Shown in pieces: positions 50,722 to 60,046 of a stretch of 64,000 bases of DNA. The stretch is from Palsa-343 sp036269135 (GTDB lineage Bacteria; Acidobacteriota; Terriglobia; Terriglobales; Acidobacteriaceae): the NCBI GenBank assembly GCA_036269135.1, contig DATASQ010000059.1, positions 16,786-80,785 of the forward strand, written 5' to 3'. The notes beneath the pieces were generated by a model. That model ran no database searches and was not told the origin of the DNA. It was given only the letters and a program-made list of their open reading frames with translations. The translations under genes were made by a program, and so were the position numbers. Numbering within the stretch: position 1 is the stretch's first letter; every line of letters starts with the position of its first letter.

Positions 50722-52431
50722 TCAGGCCAGAGCCGCCGCCATCGACATCCGCCCGCCCCCGGAGCGCACCATGGCGTCAATCGCCGAAGCCTCCATCGGC
50801 CGCGCGAAGTAGTACCCCTGCCCGCACGGACACCCCATCGTCTTCAGCTCCTCCAGCTGCTGCGCGTCTTCAATCCCCTCCGCCACCACGTCCATCCCAA
50901 ACGACCGCGCCAGGTCCAGAATTGTGCTCACGATCAGCCGCGACTCCTGATCGCAGGCAATCCCCTGCACAAACGTGCGGTCGATCTTCAGCGTGTCGAA
51001 GGGATACCGCTGCAGATAATCGAATGAGCTGTAGCCGGTTCCGAAGTCGTCGATGTGCAGCCCCACGCCCAGACGCCCCAGCGCCCGCATCGTCTCCAGC
51101 GCCATCGATCCGTCGGACAACACGCTGCTCTCGGTCAATTCCAGACGCAGAGAAGCCGCCCGCAGTCCCGTCTCTTCCAGCACCTGCCCTACACGCTCCG
51201 CCAGATCCGCCTGGTCGAACTGCCGCGCGGAAAGATTCACGCTGATGCGCGTGTCCTGCATCGCCTCGTTGCCGGACTGCTGCCACGCCACCATCTGGCG
51301 GCATGCTTCCCCCAAACCCCAGTCGCCCAGCGGCAGAATCAGTCCCGTCTCCTCCGCCACCGGGATGAACTCGCCCGGCGGCAGCAGGCCGCGGCGCGCA
51401 TGCTGCCAGCGCACCAGCGCCTCGAAGCCGATGATCCGGCCCGTCCGCAGATCCACCTCCGGCTGATAATGCATACGCAGCTCGCCCGCCTGGATGGCCC
51501 GCTCCAGATCTGCCTCCAGCTCCATGCGCGCCAGCGCCTTCTCCCGCATGCCGCTCGAACAGCAGACCACCCCCGGCGGTTCCTGCCGGCGCGCCGCGGC
51601 CAGCGCGCTTCGTGCGTCGCTCACCAGCTCCTCCGGATGGCCGTGCCAAGGCGTGGCCTGCGCCACACCCACCGCGAGCTGCGGCGCCATGCGATGACCC
51701 TCCCACACGAAAGGCTGCCGAACCGCTTCCACCAGCTCCTCCGCCATCCGCGCTGCATCGTTGCGCGTGCGGGCTCCTTCCAGGCACACCAGGAAATCCG
51801 CCCCCACCACCCGCGCCGCCAGCGACGTATCCGGCAGCATGCCCTGCAGCCGCCATGCCGTTTCCATCAGCAGACGATCGCCGCCGCCGCTGCCCAGCGT
51901 CTCATGCATGCGTTCAAAGCGGTCCAGCGCCAGCGCCAGCACCGCGAAATCCCACTCCGCGCCCTGCCGTGCCCGATCCAGCCGCCGTTCCAGATGCTCC
52001 GCAAAAAACGCGCCGTTCGGCAGCCCGGTCAGCGCATCCGTCAGCCGGCATGCGGTGTTATCCATCAGCGATCCGGCCACGTGCGTCACGCGGCCCTCCG
52101 CATCGCGCGCGGCAATCCCCCGCGCCTCCACCCAGCGCCACTCCCCGCTGTCCTGGCGGACGCGGTGTTCGTTCTTCACCTCGCGCGCCGTGCCCGCCCG
52201 CAGCGCCCGCAGCTCCGCTTCAAACCCCGGCTTGTCCTGCGGATGCACCCGCTCCATCCAGGCATCCAGCCCGGCCCACGCCTCGCTCAGCCCCAGGATC
52301 GCTTTCCACCGGCGCGACCCCCACAGCCGCCCCGCCACCAGATCCCAGTCCCAGAACCCTTCCTGAGACGTCTCCAGCGCCAGCGCATACCGCGACCATT
52401 CCTCCCCGCTTCCCCCAGGTTCCTGCGCCAT
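50722..52431 (-). CDS. PAS-GGDEF-EAL protein; degenerate GGDEF, intact EAL
   Basis: 569 residues, no membrane segment. PAS/PAC at ~10-125 (EGFWDWDLVAGRLWGS ... VEARGIAARDAEGRV), GGDEF fold at ~130-285 and EAL at ~300-555. The GGDEF signature is GADFL at 210-214, so cyclase activity is unlikely. The EAL site is intact (FEALVRW with EAL at 337-339, LTESSVL, DDFGTGYSS, KIDRTFVQ, VAEGIE). The protein should be a c-di-GMP phosphodiesterase with a PAS input and a GTP-binding-type regulatory domain. Confidence 0.93.
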   Translation of the reverse strand: MAQEPGGSGEEWSRYALALETSQEGFWDWDLVAGRLWGSRRWKAILGLSEAWAGLDAWMERVHPQDKPGFEAELRALRAGTAREVKNEHRVRQDSGEWRWVEARGIAARDAEGRVTHVAGSLMDNTACRLTDALTGLPNGAFFAEHLERRLDRARQGAEWDFAVLALALDRFERMHETLGSGGGDRLLMETAWRLQGMLPDTSLAARVVGADFLVCLEGARTRNDAARMAEELVEAVRQPFVWEGHRMAPQLAVGVAQATPWHGHPEELVSDARSALAAARRQEPPGVVCCSSGMREKALARMELEADLERAIQAGELRMHYQPEVDLRTGRIIGFEALVRWQHARRGLLPPGEFIPVAEETGLILPLGDWGLGEACRQMVAWQQSGNEAMQDTRISVNLSARQFDQADLAERVGQVLEETGLRAASLRLELTESSVLSDGSMALETMRALGRLGVGLHIDDFGTGYSSFDYLQRYPFDTLKIDRTFVQGIACDQESRLIVSTILDLARSFGMDVVAEGIEDAQQLEELKTMGCPCGQGYYFARPMEASAIDAMVRSGGGRMSMAAALA

Positions 52432-52573
52432 ACCTCGCCTGTTCCAGGGCGGACATGATGCGCTCCGCCTCTATGCCGGGGTTATCGGCGCAGGGGGAGG
52501 CGCCTTGAGTGACGCAGGGTGCGTGTCCACGGTGAAGGCTTCTTCGGACGTCCCATAATGGATTCCGGCCGCC

Positions 52574-53719
52574 TCAGGACCCCGCCCGCTCCATCCAGTA
52601 CTCCGTCCGCGCCCGCACCACCAGGTCGGGCCGGCCTTTTACCTCCACGTGCAGCGCGTGCAGCCCCGGCGTCGGCGCCGTGGGGCGGAAGCTCAGCACA
52701 TACGCATTCGGCACGTCGTTCGACACCCCAATCAACCCCGCCTGCAGGCTCTTTGCATTCTTGAAGTGCACATACTCCCCGCCCGTCAGCCGCGCCACCG
52801 ACTCGGCCGTGTTCCGCCGCAGACCATCCCGCGCCGCCACAAACGCCATGGTCGCCAGACGCAGCGGCGGCGCCAGCTGGCTGATGCAGTCCAGCACCTG
52901 TTTGCTGTAGTGGCCCTTATATTCGGCGTTCGCGCCCTTGCGGCTGAAGCACCCATGCGCCGGGCCCGGCTCGCTCTGATCGAGTTTCTCCAGCTCGTGC
53001 ATGGAGGCCGCCCGCGTGCTCGAATAGGCAAAGCTGTACATCGCCGTGTTCGTGTCGCTGATCTGCCGCAGCGCCTCGGTCAGCGTCGTTTTGCTGCCCT
53101 GATCGATCGTCTCGCTGATCAGCAGAATCGCCCGCCGGTACTCCGCCGGCTCGCCCCGCAGCTCGTCGACCGCGAACGACAGCGCGTCCAGAATCGCCGC
53201 CTTCTGATCGCCCTCCGGCAAATGGCCCAGTTCTCGCGCGGCTTCGTCGGTATCGCTGGTGAAGGGCACCAGCACCTGCGGGATGCTGTCGAATCCGATC
53301 ACCGCCACCCGGTGCCGCACTCCGCCCACCAGCGCGTCCAGAATCGCGCCCAGATGCTGGTAGTCCTCGCGATGGCTCACGCCCACTCCGCCGGTCTCCA
53401 CCACAATGGCCAGCGCCAGAGGCTGCGAGTCCGTGTCGGCCTCCACGCGCACCGTTTGCGGCGCGCCATCGTCGGTCACGACAAAATCCTTTGCCGAGAG
53501 CCCGAAGACCACTTCGCCCTTCTTCGTCGTCACCAGCGTGGGCACTTCCACAAGATTCGTCTGCACGGTCAGCGTGGGCGGCCGGCTCTGGTTCTCCTGA
53601 GTCACGAGATCCTGCGCCTGGCTTGCCTGCGTGCCCGCCCCACTCCCCACAATTGCCAGAACCACCGCAGCCCACAGCCCTCGACTCAAGCCCGCTCGCC
53701 TCACGCCCCATCGTGTCAC
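52574..53719 (-). CDS. Secreted VWFA-domain protein (acidobacterial VWFA-related family)
   Basis: 381 residues from GTG 53719, which overlaps the lipid-kinase stop as GTGA. The signal peptide is LWAAVVLAIVGSGAGTQASQAQ. The start of the mature protein (LTVQTNLVEVPTLVTTKKGEVVFGLSAKDFVVTDDGAPQTV) is typical of the VWFA-related family. A von Willebrand A-like fold follows (LALAIVVETGGVG, HRVAVIGFDSIPQ), with the MIDAS Asp replaced by VVETG, so metal binding is doubtful. Function unknown; surface or periplasmic interactions are likely. Confidence 0.9.
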   Translation of the reverse strand: MTRWGVRRAGLSRGLWAAVVLAIVGSGAGTQASQAQDLVTQENQSRPPTLTVQTNLVEVPTLVTTKKGEVVFGLSAKDFVVTDDGAPQTVRVEADTDSQPLALAIVVETGGVGVSHREDYQHLGAILDALVGGVRHRVAVIGFDSIPQVLVPFTSDTDEAARELGHLPEGDQKAAILDALSFAVDELRGEPAEYRRAILLISETIDQGSKTTLTEALRQISDTNTAMYSFAYSSTRAASMHELEKLDQSEPGPAHGCFSRKGANAEYKGHYSKQVLDCISQLAPPLRLATMAFVAARDGLRRNTAESVARLTGGEYVHFKNAKSLQAGLIGVSNDVPNAYVLSFRPTAPTPGLHALHVEVKGRPDLVVRARTEYWMERAGS

Positions 53720-54681
53720 GTCTTCGTGCCGTTCGGCCACAGCAGCCGCAGCTTTTTCTCCGACGCCTGCACCACCGTATAGCTCGCGCCCAGCACCTCG
53801 CCGTCGGCTTCCACCAGCAGTGGCGTGGGGTACGCATTCCCGTTCAGCGGACGGCAAACCATTTTCTTCACTGCGACATATTGCGGATACGGCAATCCGC
53901 CCCAGCCCGCCTCCATCTGCGTTTTGCCCGTCGCCAACGCATGAAAGCTCGCGTGCGCCAGGCCCATCCGCCCCGTCGGCGGAACCCATGCCACCCGCAG
54001 CCACTCCGCCATGGGATCCCCGCCCGCACGCCATCGATTGATCTCCGGCACGTGCACCGCGATCGCCTCGCACGCCGTTTCCGATTGCCGGCTCCCATCC
54101 GGCATCTCCATCTCGAGGGTGAACGCCTGGATCGGATGCTCCACCAGCAGCCGGAACCCGCCCACGAAATAGGCCAGCCGTCCGCCCCGCCGCTTGCCCT
54201 GGCCGGTCGGCGCCAGGTTCATCAGCGCCGCGTGCACCCCCATTCCCGCCGCGATAAAAAAGTACCAGCTCCGCATCCGCTTGTGCCCCAGGGGATTCAG
54301 CAGGACCTCGCCCAGGCTCACTTCCCGCACCGTGGCATCCAGCAGCATCGCCGCCGCCGTCATCGGGTCCCGCGAGAGCCGCAGATTCTGCGCAATCACG
54401 TTGCCGGTCCCAAACGGCAGCACCCCCAGCGCCGCCTCCGATCCCGCCAGCCCCTGCATCACCTGGAAAACCGTGCCGTCGCCGCCGCACACCAGAAACG
54501 TGTCGAACCCGGCCGCCACCGCATCGGCCGCCTGCTGCCCCGCCGAGTGAGCCGACAGCGTTTCCTGCAGATGCACGTCGCTGCCATACCCGCTCAGCAG
54601 CTCCGCAATCTGCTCCACCGCCGCCCGCCGCTTCTCGTTGTGAATCAGCAGCGGATTCAGGAACATCATTACCCGGCGCAT
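53716..54681 (-). CDS. Diacylglycerol/lipid kinase family protein (YegS/DagK)
   Basis: 321 residues. Catalytic-domain motifs: LVCGGDGTVFQVMQGL with GGDGT, and GVLPFGTGNVIAQ with PFGTGN. The C-terminal domain ends with VEADGEVLG, as in DagK/YegS. It phosphorylates diacylglycerol or a sphingoid-type lipid. The stop overlaps the start of the VWFA gene, so both are made together. Confidence 0.92.
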   Translation of the reverse strand: MRRVMMFLNPLLIHNEKRRAAVEQIAELLSGYGSDVHLQETLSAHSAGQQAADAVAAGFDTFLVCGGDGTVFQVMQGLAGSEAALGVLPFGTGNVIAQNLRLSRDPMTAAAMLLDATVREVSLGEVLLNPLGHKRMRSWYFFIAAGMGVHAALMNLAPTGQGKRRGGRLAYFVGGFRLLVEHPIQAFTLEMEMPDGSRQSETACEAIAVHVPEINRWRAGGDPMAEWLRVAWVPPTGRMGLAHASFHALATGKTQMEAGWGGLPYPQYVAVKKMVCRPLNGNAYPTPLLVEADGEVLGASYTVVQASEKKLRLLWPNGTKT

Positions 54682-54840
54682 CGTTTCAGCCTGCCAGTTT
54701 AGTCTCCCCGCATATGTAAACAGTCCGTGAGATGCGGCCCATCCGTATCCGTCTGATCAACGGGTGCTCACGGTCCATCTGCCGTTCCCCAAGGTGCGGT
54801 ATTTTAAGGACTACTGCCGACGCAGGTGTTTTCACCCGTT

Positions 54841-54870
54841 CTCTCTGTGTTCTCTGCGTCCTTTGTGGTG
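54841..54870 (+). repeat. Degenerate 9-mer repeat of the CTCTGTG type
   Basis: Successive units CTCTCTGTG, TTCTCTGCG, TCCTTTGTG lie just upstream of the amidohydrolase start. From memory, similar CTCTGTGTTCTCTGTGG-type motifs recur between genes in many bacteria, often giving spurious LCVLCG peptide extensions when translated. Confidence 0.55.
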
Positions 54871-54896
54871 GATCTGGCGGCAACTGGCAAACCCCC

Positions 54897-56123
54897 ATGC
54901 AGACCCTTCTGCGCAACGCGCTCCTCGTCGACGCCACCGCGCCCGAGCCGCGTCCCGGCCACCTCCTCATCGAGGACGGTATCCTTCGCGACCTCGACGC
55001 CCGTGCCGCCGACCCCGGCGCCGCCATCATCGACCTCGAAGGCCGCACCGTGCTGCCCGGCCTCATCGACTGCCACGTCCACGTCGTCGCCGGCCTGATG
55101 GATCTCGCCGCCAACGCGCAGCTCCCCGCCCCCATCGCCGTGCTGCGCTCACTGCCCATCCTCCGCGGCATGCTCCAGCGCGGCTTCACCACCGTCCGCG
55201 ACACCGGCGGCGCGCCGCCCTCCCTCGCCGAAGCCATCGCTCAGGGACTCGCGCCCGGCCCCCGCCTCTTCACCTGCGGCAAAGCGCTTTCCAAAACCGG
55301 CGGCCACTCTGACGCCCGCTCGCGTTCCGACACCGCCGACCCCAACCGCTGGTCCGCCAACTTCGGCGCGCTCGGCCGCATCGCCGACGGCGTCGATGAA
55401 GTCCGCCTCGCCTGCCGCCAGATCCTTCGCGAAGGCGCATCCTTTATTAAAGTGATGGGCAACGGCGGCATCGCCAGCCCCACCGACCCGGTTCACTGGC
55501 TCGGCTACTCGCTCGCCGAGATGAACGCCATCGTCGACGAAGCCCTCGACGCGAAGACCTACGTCGCGGCCCACGTCTACACCGCCGAAGGCATCACCCG
55601 CGCCGTGGAGTGCGGCGTCCACTCCCTCGAACACTGCAACCTCGTCGATGCCGACGCCGCGCGTCTCGCCGCTCGGGCCGAAGCCGTCGCCGTCCCCACT
55701 CTGGTCACCTATGAAGCTCTCGCTCAGGACGGCCCGGCGCTCGGCCTGCCGCCCGCGTCGGTCGCCAAAATTGAAAGCGTCCGCAGAGCCGGCCTCGAGA
55801 GCCTCTCCATCCTGCGCGACGCCGGGGTCGCCATCGCGTTTGGCACCGACCTGCTTGGCCCCACGCACGTCCGCCAGAACGAAGAGTTCGCCCTCCGCGC
55901 CCGCGTTCTTTCAGCTCGGGAAATCCTCGCCAGCGCCACCACCGTCGCAGCCAAACTCCTCGGTGCGGAAGGACACCTCGGTGTCCTCGCGCCAGGCGCC
56001 GTCGCCGACCTGATCGTGGTCGAAGGCCATCCCCTCGACGACATCACGATCCTCGCCCACCCCGAGCGCAACCTCCGCCTCGTGATGAAAGAGGGACACA
56101 TCGTTCACCGCAGCGGCTTCTAG
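54897..56123 (+). CDS. Metal-dependent amidohydrolase (imidazolonepropionase/prolidase-like)
   Basis: 408 residues from ATG 54897. The reading frame extends upstream to 54732 but through the 9-mer repeat, so that part is not coding. Motifs: LPGLIDCHVH (HxH metal pair), the Lys of FIKVMGNGG, VAAHVYT, HSLEHCN and AFGTDLLG with the catalytic Asp. The C-terminal composite domain (LGVLAPGAVADLIVVEGHPLDD) is typical. Closest family is the Xaa-Pro dipeptidase/imidazolonepropionase-like amidohydrolases. Substrate unknown. Confidence 0.9.
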   Translation: MQTLLRNALLVDATAPEPRPGHLLIEDGILRDLDARAADPGAAIIDLEGRTVLPGLIDCHVHVVAGLMDLAANAQLPAPIAVLRSLPILRGMLQRGFTTVRDTGGAPPSLAEAIAQGLAPGPRLFTCGKALSKTGGHSDARSRSDTADPNRWSANFGALGRIADGVDEVRLACRQILREGASFIKVMGNGGIASPTDPVHWLGYSLAEMNAIVDEALDAKTYVAAHVYTAEGITRAVECGVHSLEHCNLVDADAARLAARAEAVAVPTLVTYEALAQDGPALGLPPASVAKIESVRRAGLESLSILRDAGVAIAFGTDLLGPTHVRQNEEFALRARVLSAREILASATTVAAKLLGAEGHLGVLAPGAVADLIVVEGHPLDDITILAHPERNLRLVMKEGHIVHRSGF

Positions 56124-56128
56124 CCCCG

Positions 56129-56608
56129 CTACTTCGCCAGCACCGCCTGCCCGGTGTGGAACGCCACGTGATTCGTTCGGCTCAGCACCACCGCCAGCCG
56201 GTTCCGCGTCGGATCCTTCGCGAAATCCTCCTCGCTCACCGAGGTGTGCTTCTGCAGCCAGTCCGCCGGCGTAAACCGCTCCAGCGCCGCCGTCAGCTTG
56301 CCGTTCACCTCGCTCCACGCCTTCCGCAGCTCGGTAGCCGGCACCGCATCGGGCAGCGCTTTGTCGGGATTCGTGATGAACGTCTCATCCAGCTCCGGAT
56401 GCAGCCGCTCCCCCACACCGAGCAGCGTAAACAACCGATCGTGTACCGCGGTCAGATGGCCGAGGATGTAGTACAGCCGATTGCGTCCCGGCGCCACCGC
56501 CTTCTGCAGTTGCTCGTCGCTCAACTCGGCCAGCGCCTTGTCGAACCGCCCAGTCACCTGTTTCCACGACTGCAGCGCCGCGCCGCCAAATAAATTCTCG
56601 TTTGCCAT
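56129..56608 (-). CDS. DinB-like metal-binding helical protein
   Basis: 159 residues from ATG 56608 (MANENLFGGAAL). Four-helix DinB fold with the expected His positions: YYILGHLTAVHDRLF and TNHVAFHTGQAVL. The family includes thiol S-transferases; function here is unknown. Convergent with the amidohydrolase gene, 5 nt apart. Confidence 0.87.
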   Translation of the reverse strand: MANENLFGGAALQSWKQVTGRFDKALAELSDEQLQKAVAPGRNRLYYILGHLTAVHDRLFTLLGVGERLHPELDETFITNPDKALPDAVPATELRKAWSEVNGKLTAALERFTPADWLQKHTSVSEEDFAKDPTRNRLAVVLSRTNHVAFHTGQAVLAK

Positions 56609-56796
56609 CGAATACCTGCCTGTTGGGAATAGACCGCGTTCGTTAGATGTCCATCGAAACGTCTCGCTTCGGAAAAACCGAGCGTTTTCGCGCCCCAGTC
56701 GACCGGACCTCTGCGGATGTGATTGCAAAGCCATCAATCGGGTCCTGGGCAGGATGGACGCGCACTCCCCGCGCGCGGCCGGCAGCGCCGTGATCC

Positions 56797-59709
56797 CTAC
56801 TGCAGCTTCGCGTATTCGTCTTTAGCCTGGCGATAGACAGGTATCTCCGGGTCGGCGCTCTTCCACAGCGTCAGGAAGTCCTTATAAGCGGCCAGCGCCC
56901 GCACCCGCGCCGCGTCAGCATCCGCGCCGCTCGCGTTCTTCGCCTGCAGCGCATTCGCCCGCGCCAGCCCCAGATGGGCCAGCGCACCGGTCCAGGAATT
57001 CCACACCAGACCCTGGTGATCCAAAATCTTCTGGAACTCCGCCCCCGCCTGCGGTCCCTGCCCCGCTGCCAGATACGCCTCGCCACGGATATAGGCCGTG
57101 TACAGGTTGTTGATGTTCTCGATCCACGCCACCTGCCCGTATTCCAGCGGCGGCAGCGCCGGCTGCAAATCGCTGATGGCCGCCGCCGCGTCTTTGCGGT
57201 TCAGAGCCAGTTGCGCCTGAATCGCCGGCAGCCACAGACCCTGCATCTGCGTGTCCTGCGGAAAGCGCTTGTTGAGATCCTGCGCCAGAGCCTGCGCGGC
57301 CGCGTCGTCGCCAATCATGGCGTCGGTCAGGGCGGCCTCTGTGGCCACGCCTTCACTGGCCGGAACCATCTTCAGTCCCGTGGCCGCCGACTTCCGCGCT
57401 TCCGCCGTCTCGCCGAATGCCGCCTCGCGCAGCGCGTCGTTCTCCCACCAGATGGCTCCGTTCTCGCGGCCGTCGTTCGCTACCGCCGAGTCCGCCGCCT
57501 GCTGGGTCAGACTTCGAGCCTTCTCCAGATGTCCCCCATAGGCCGCCGTATCCGACTCCAGCGACAACCCGAAATGCTCGACCACGGGGTGGGCTGTGAA
57601 CCACTGCGCCTGCGCGGCCATCCCCGCCGCGTCGTTTTGCGAGAAGGCAAGAAAATAAAGCGCGTTGTGCAGCAGGAAGTCATCGAGCCCACGGCTGGCC
57701 GCCTGCTGCAGCAATTGCTGCGCCTCGCTAAACTGCCCCAGGACAATCTGGTAGTTCGCCAGGTTGGCGTAGGAGCCCACAAAGTCCGGAAGCAGCTCCG
57801 CCGCATGGCGCAACATGGGGATCGTCTTTTCGTACTCGCCCAGCGACCCGTACACCAGCGCCGCATCGTTGAGCATGCGCCCGTCGCGCGGATAGTTGGC
57901 CAGCAGTTCCTGAAACGCGGTCGCTGCCCGATTCAGATCGCCCGTCACTCCGGAATAATAGTTAGCGCTGATGATCAGCCGCTCGCGCTCGCTGGCGTGG
58001 TCGCGCAGCGCGAAGGCCTTCGTAAAATATTCGGCAGAGCGTGCCAGCTCGCCCAGGTTGCCGTAATCGTTGCCCACTTCCTCGTAGCCCATGGCGAAGT
58101 TTGGATCGAGCTGGATGGCGCGCTGGTGATACACCAGAGCCGCCTCCGATCCTTTCGTGTCGAATGCCTTGGCAGCCTCGCTGTACGCCTGCAGCGCCTC
58201 CAGCGACGACGTCGTCGCCTGCTCCAGCGGCACATCCAGTTTCTTCACCGTGCTGATGTTCTCGCCCAGCTCGCCGCGCAGCTTCGCCGCCGCGCTGCCC
58301 ACCGCGTTCAGCACTTTCTCTTTGCCTTCCGCCGTGACCTGCTCCTGCACCAGCGGTTCGCCGCTCTCGCAGTTCACCGCCTTCAGGCCGATCACATATT
58401 CGTTCCCCAGGCTGGCGATCGATCCCGCGATATACGCCTTCGCTCCGGCCCGTTCGCACAGCTCCCGCGCCACATCCGGCGTCAGCTTCGCACTCCCCGG
58501 CAGCGTCATCAGTTTCAGTGTTGCCTGCACCTGCGTGTCCGAAAGCACGTTGAGAAACGGCGACTGGTCCAGCGCCACCGTCAGCGCCGTCTTCAGCGTG
58601 TCGTCGAAGACCGGATCGCCCGTGCTGTTGGCGAAATCCGCCACCACCACTGTGTCTTTATCCGTCAGATGGTGGCGGCTCGGCCGTTCCAGATAATAGA
58701 CTCCCGCCGCAACCAGCAACAGCGCCACCACCGCGCCCCCCGCTATCGGCGCCCACGGCCGCTTTGCTTTTGGAGCCGGCTTCGCTGCAGGGCTGGCGGC
58801 CGCTGCACTCGCACTGTGCACACTCCCGCTGTGCCGTCCGCTGTCCGAATCCCGCTTCAGCCGCTGCAGGTCGGCGCGCATGTCCGCGGCATGCTGGTAG
58901 CGCAGATTGCGATCCTTTTCCAGCGCCTTCCCGATCACCGGATCGAGCCCCGGCAGCGCGTCCCGCTTCACGTCCAGCAGCGGCTCGGGATCCTGATACA
59001 GAATCGCCCCGCAAATATCGCCCGGGCTGCTGCCGTCGAAGGCCATCCGCCCGGTGGCCATCTCATAGAGCACCGCGCCAAACGAAAACAAATCCGTCCG
59101 CGCATCCAGTTCCTGCGCCCGCACCTGCTCCGGCGACATGTAGGCCACGGTGCCCAGCATCGCGCCGGGACTGGTCAGATGCGCTGCGTCCGACGCCGCC
59201 GTCGCGGAATCCGATCCCGCCCCGTCTCCCCCCGTCTTCACCGGCACCTTGGCCAGGCCAAAGTCCAGCACCTTGGCATGCCCGCGCTGCGTTACGAAAA
59301 TGTTCGCCGGCTTGATGTCCCGGTGCACGATGCTCTGCCCATGCGCCGCGTCCAGCGCATCGGCGATTTCGACCCCCAGCGTGAGAATCTCGCCGGAGTC
59401 CATCGGCCGGCCGGCAATGCGGTGCTTCAGCGTCGTGCCGTCCAGGAACTCCATGACCATGAACACCCGTCCGTCATCCTCGCCGATGTCGTAAATCGTG
59501 CAGATGTTCGGATGGTTCAGCGCCGACGCCGCCCGCGCCTCCCGGCGGAACCGCTCCAGCGCCACAGGGTCGCGCGCCAGATCCTCCGGCAAAAATTTCA
59601 GCGCGACGAAACGCCCCAGGCGCGTGTCTTCCGCTTTATAGACAACACCCATTCCCCCGCCGCCCAGTTTGGCCACGATTCGGTAGTGGGAAATTGTCGT
59701 GTCGATCAT
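56797..59709 (-). CDS. Ser/Thr protein kinase with membrane segment and TPR-type C-terminal region
   Basis: 970 residues. Kinase domain 9-275: LGGGGMGVVYKAED, Lys38, HRDIKPANI with Asp131, DFG at 149-151, TVAYMSPEQ. A low-complexity linker (SAAAASPAAKPAPKAKRP) leads to one TM at ~317-338 (IAGGAVVALLLVAAGVYYL). Outside the membrane are a TolB-like segment (VVVADFANSTGDPVFDDTLKTALTVALDQSPFLNVLSD, in pieces) and about ten TPR-like repeats (AVGYEEVGNDYGNLG-type helices, YANLANYQIVLGQFSEAQQLLQQA). This layout is characteristic of acidobacterial eukaryotic-type kinases; substrates are unknown. Confidence 0.94.
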   Translation of the reverse strand: MIDTTISHYRIVAKLGGGGMGVVYKAEDTRLGRFVALKFLPEDLARDPVALERFRREARAASALNHPNICTIYDIGEDDGRVFMVMEFLDGTTLKHRIAGRPMDSGEILTLGVEIADALDAAHGQSIVHRDIKPANIFVTQRGHAKVLDFGLAKVPVKTGGDGAGSDSATAASDAAHLTSPGAMLGTVAYMSPEQVRAQELDARTDLFSFGAVLYEMATGRMAFDGSSPGDICGAILYQDPEPLLDVKRDALPGLDPVIGKALEKDRNLRYQHAADMRADLQRLKRDSDSGRHSGSVHSASAAAASPAAKPAPKAKRPWAPIAGGAVVALLLVAAGVYYLERPSRHHLTDKDTVVVADFANSTGDPVFDDTLKTALTVALDQSPFLNVLSDTQVQATLKLMTLPGSAKLTPDVARELCERAGAKAYIAGSIASLGNEYVIGLKAVNCESGEPLVQEQVTAEGKEKVLNAVGSAAAKLRGELGENISTVKKLDVPLEQATTSSLEALQAYSEAAKAFDTKGSEAALVYHQRAIQLDPNFAMGYEEVGNDYGNLGELARSAEYFTKAFALRDHASERERLIISANYYSGVTGDLNRAATAFQELLANYPRDGRMLNDAALVYGSLGEYEKTIPMLRHAAELLPDFVGSYANLANYQIVLGQFSEAQQLLQQAASRGLDDFLLHNALYFLAFSQNDAAGMAAQAQWFTAHPVVEHFGLSLESDTAAYGGHLEKARSLTQQAADSAVANDGRENGAIWWENDALREAAFGETAEARKSAATGLKMVPASEGVATEAALTDAMIGDDAAAQALAQDLNKRFPQDTQMQGLWLPAIQAQLALNRKDAAAAISDLQPALPPLEYGQVAWIENINNLYTAYIRGEAYLAAGQGPQAGAEFQKILDHQGLVWNSWTGALAHLGLARANALQAKNASGADADAARVRALAAYKDFLTLWKSADPEIPVYRQAKDEYAKLQ

Positions 59710-60046
59710 TTCCAGAGCGGTCCGGGAAGCGCGAGACGCGTGGCCCGATGATACGGACGCGATCCACGCGCGTCAACGAATGCACACCCTCGCCTCCCGC
59801 CCGCTTCCTCTTCTCCGCGCCTGCTATCCTCCGCGCCACTCCACGCTGCCTGCCCAGTACCCTTTCGTACCCACGCGGCCGTGACCCTCAGCCCGCCCAA
59901 ACGCATTTTCCGCCTCATCCCCCACCCCCGCAGGCGTATACCAAACCTGAACCTTCGGAACCCTGCGCCCCGGCACCCGTGACCTTCCTCACAGCCGCGC
60001 GTCTCACTTGCGGGCAGCGTAGAAAAGGGGAGAAATTCCCGACCCC
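59710..60046. other. Divergent intergenic region between the kinase and the TonB-like gene; no gene seen
   Basis: 337 bp, C-rich. It should carry both promoters. Frames across it are not protein-like and no clear -35/-10 pair was found. Confidence 0.4.

Noticed and set aside
54732..54896. N-terminal extension of the amidohydrolase
   Set aside because: It is translated from a degenerate 9-mer repeat (SLCVLCVLCG), and the family's normal N terminus begins at ATG 54897.
56974..59751. A ~925-codon open frame on the plus strand opposite the Ser/Thr kinase gene
   Set aside because: Antisense shadow of an unambiguous kinase-TPR protein; composition is Arg/Gln/His-rich and no domain is visible.
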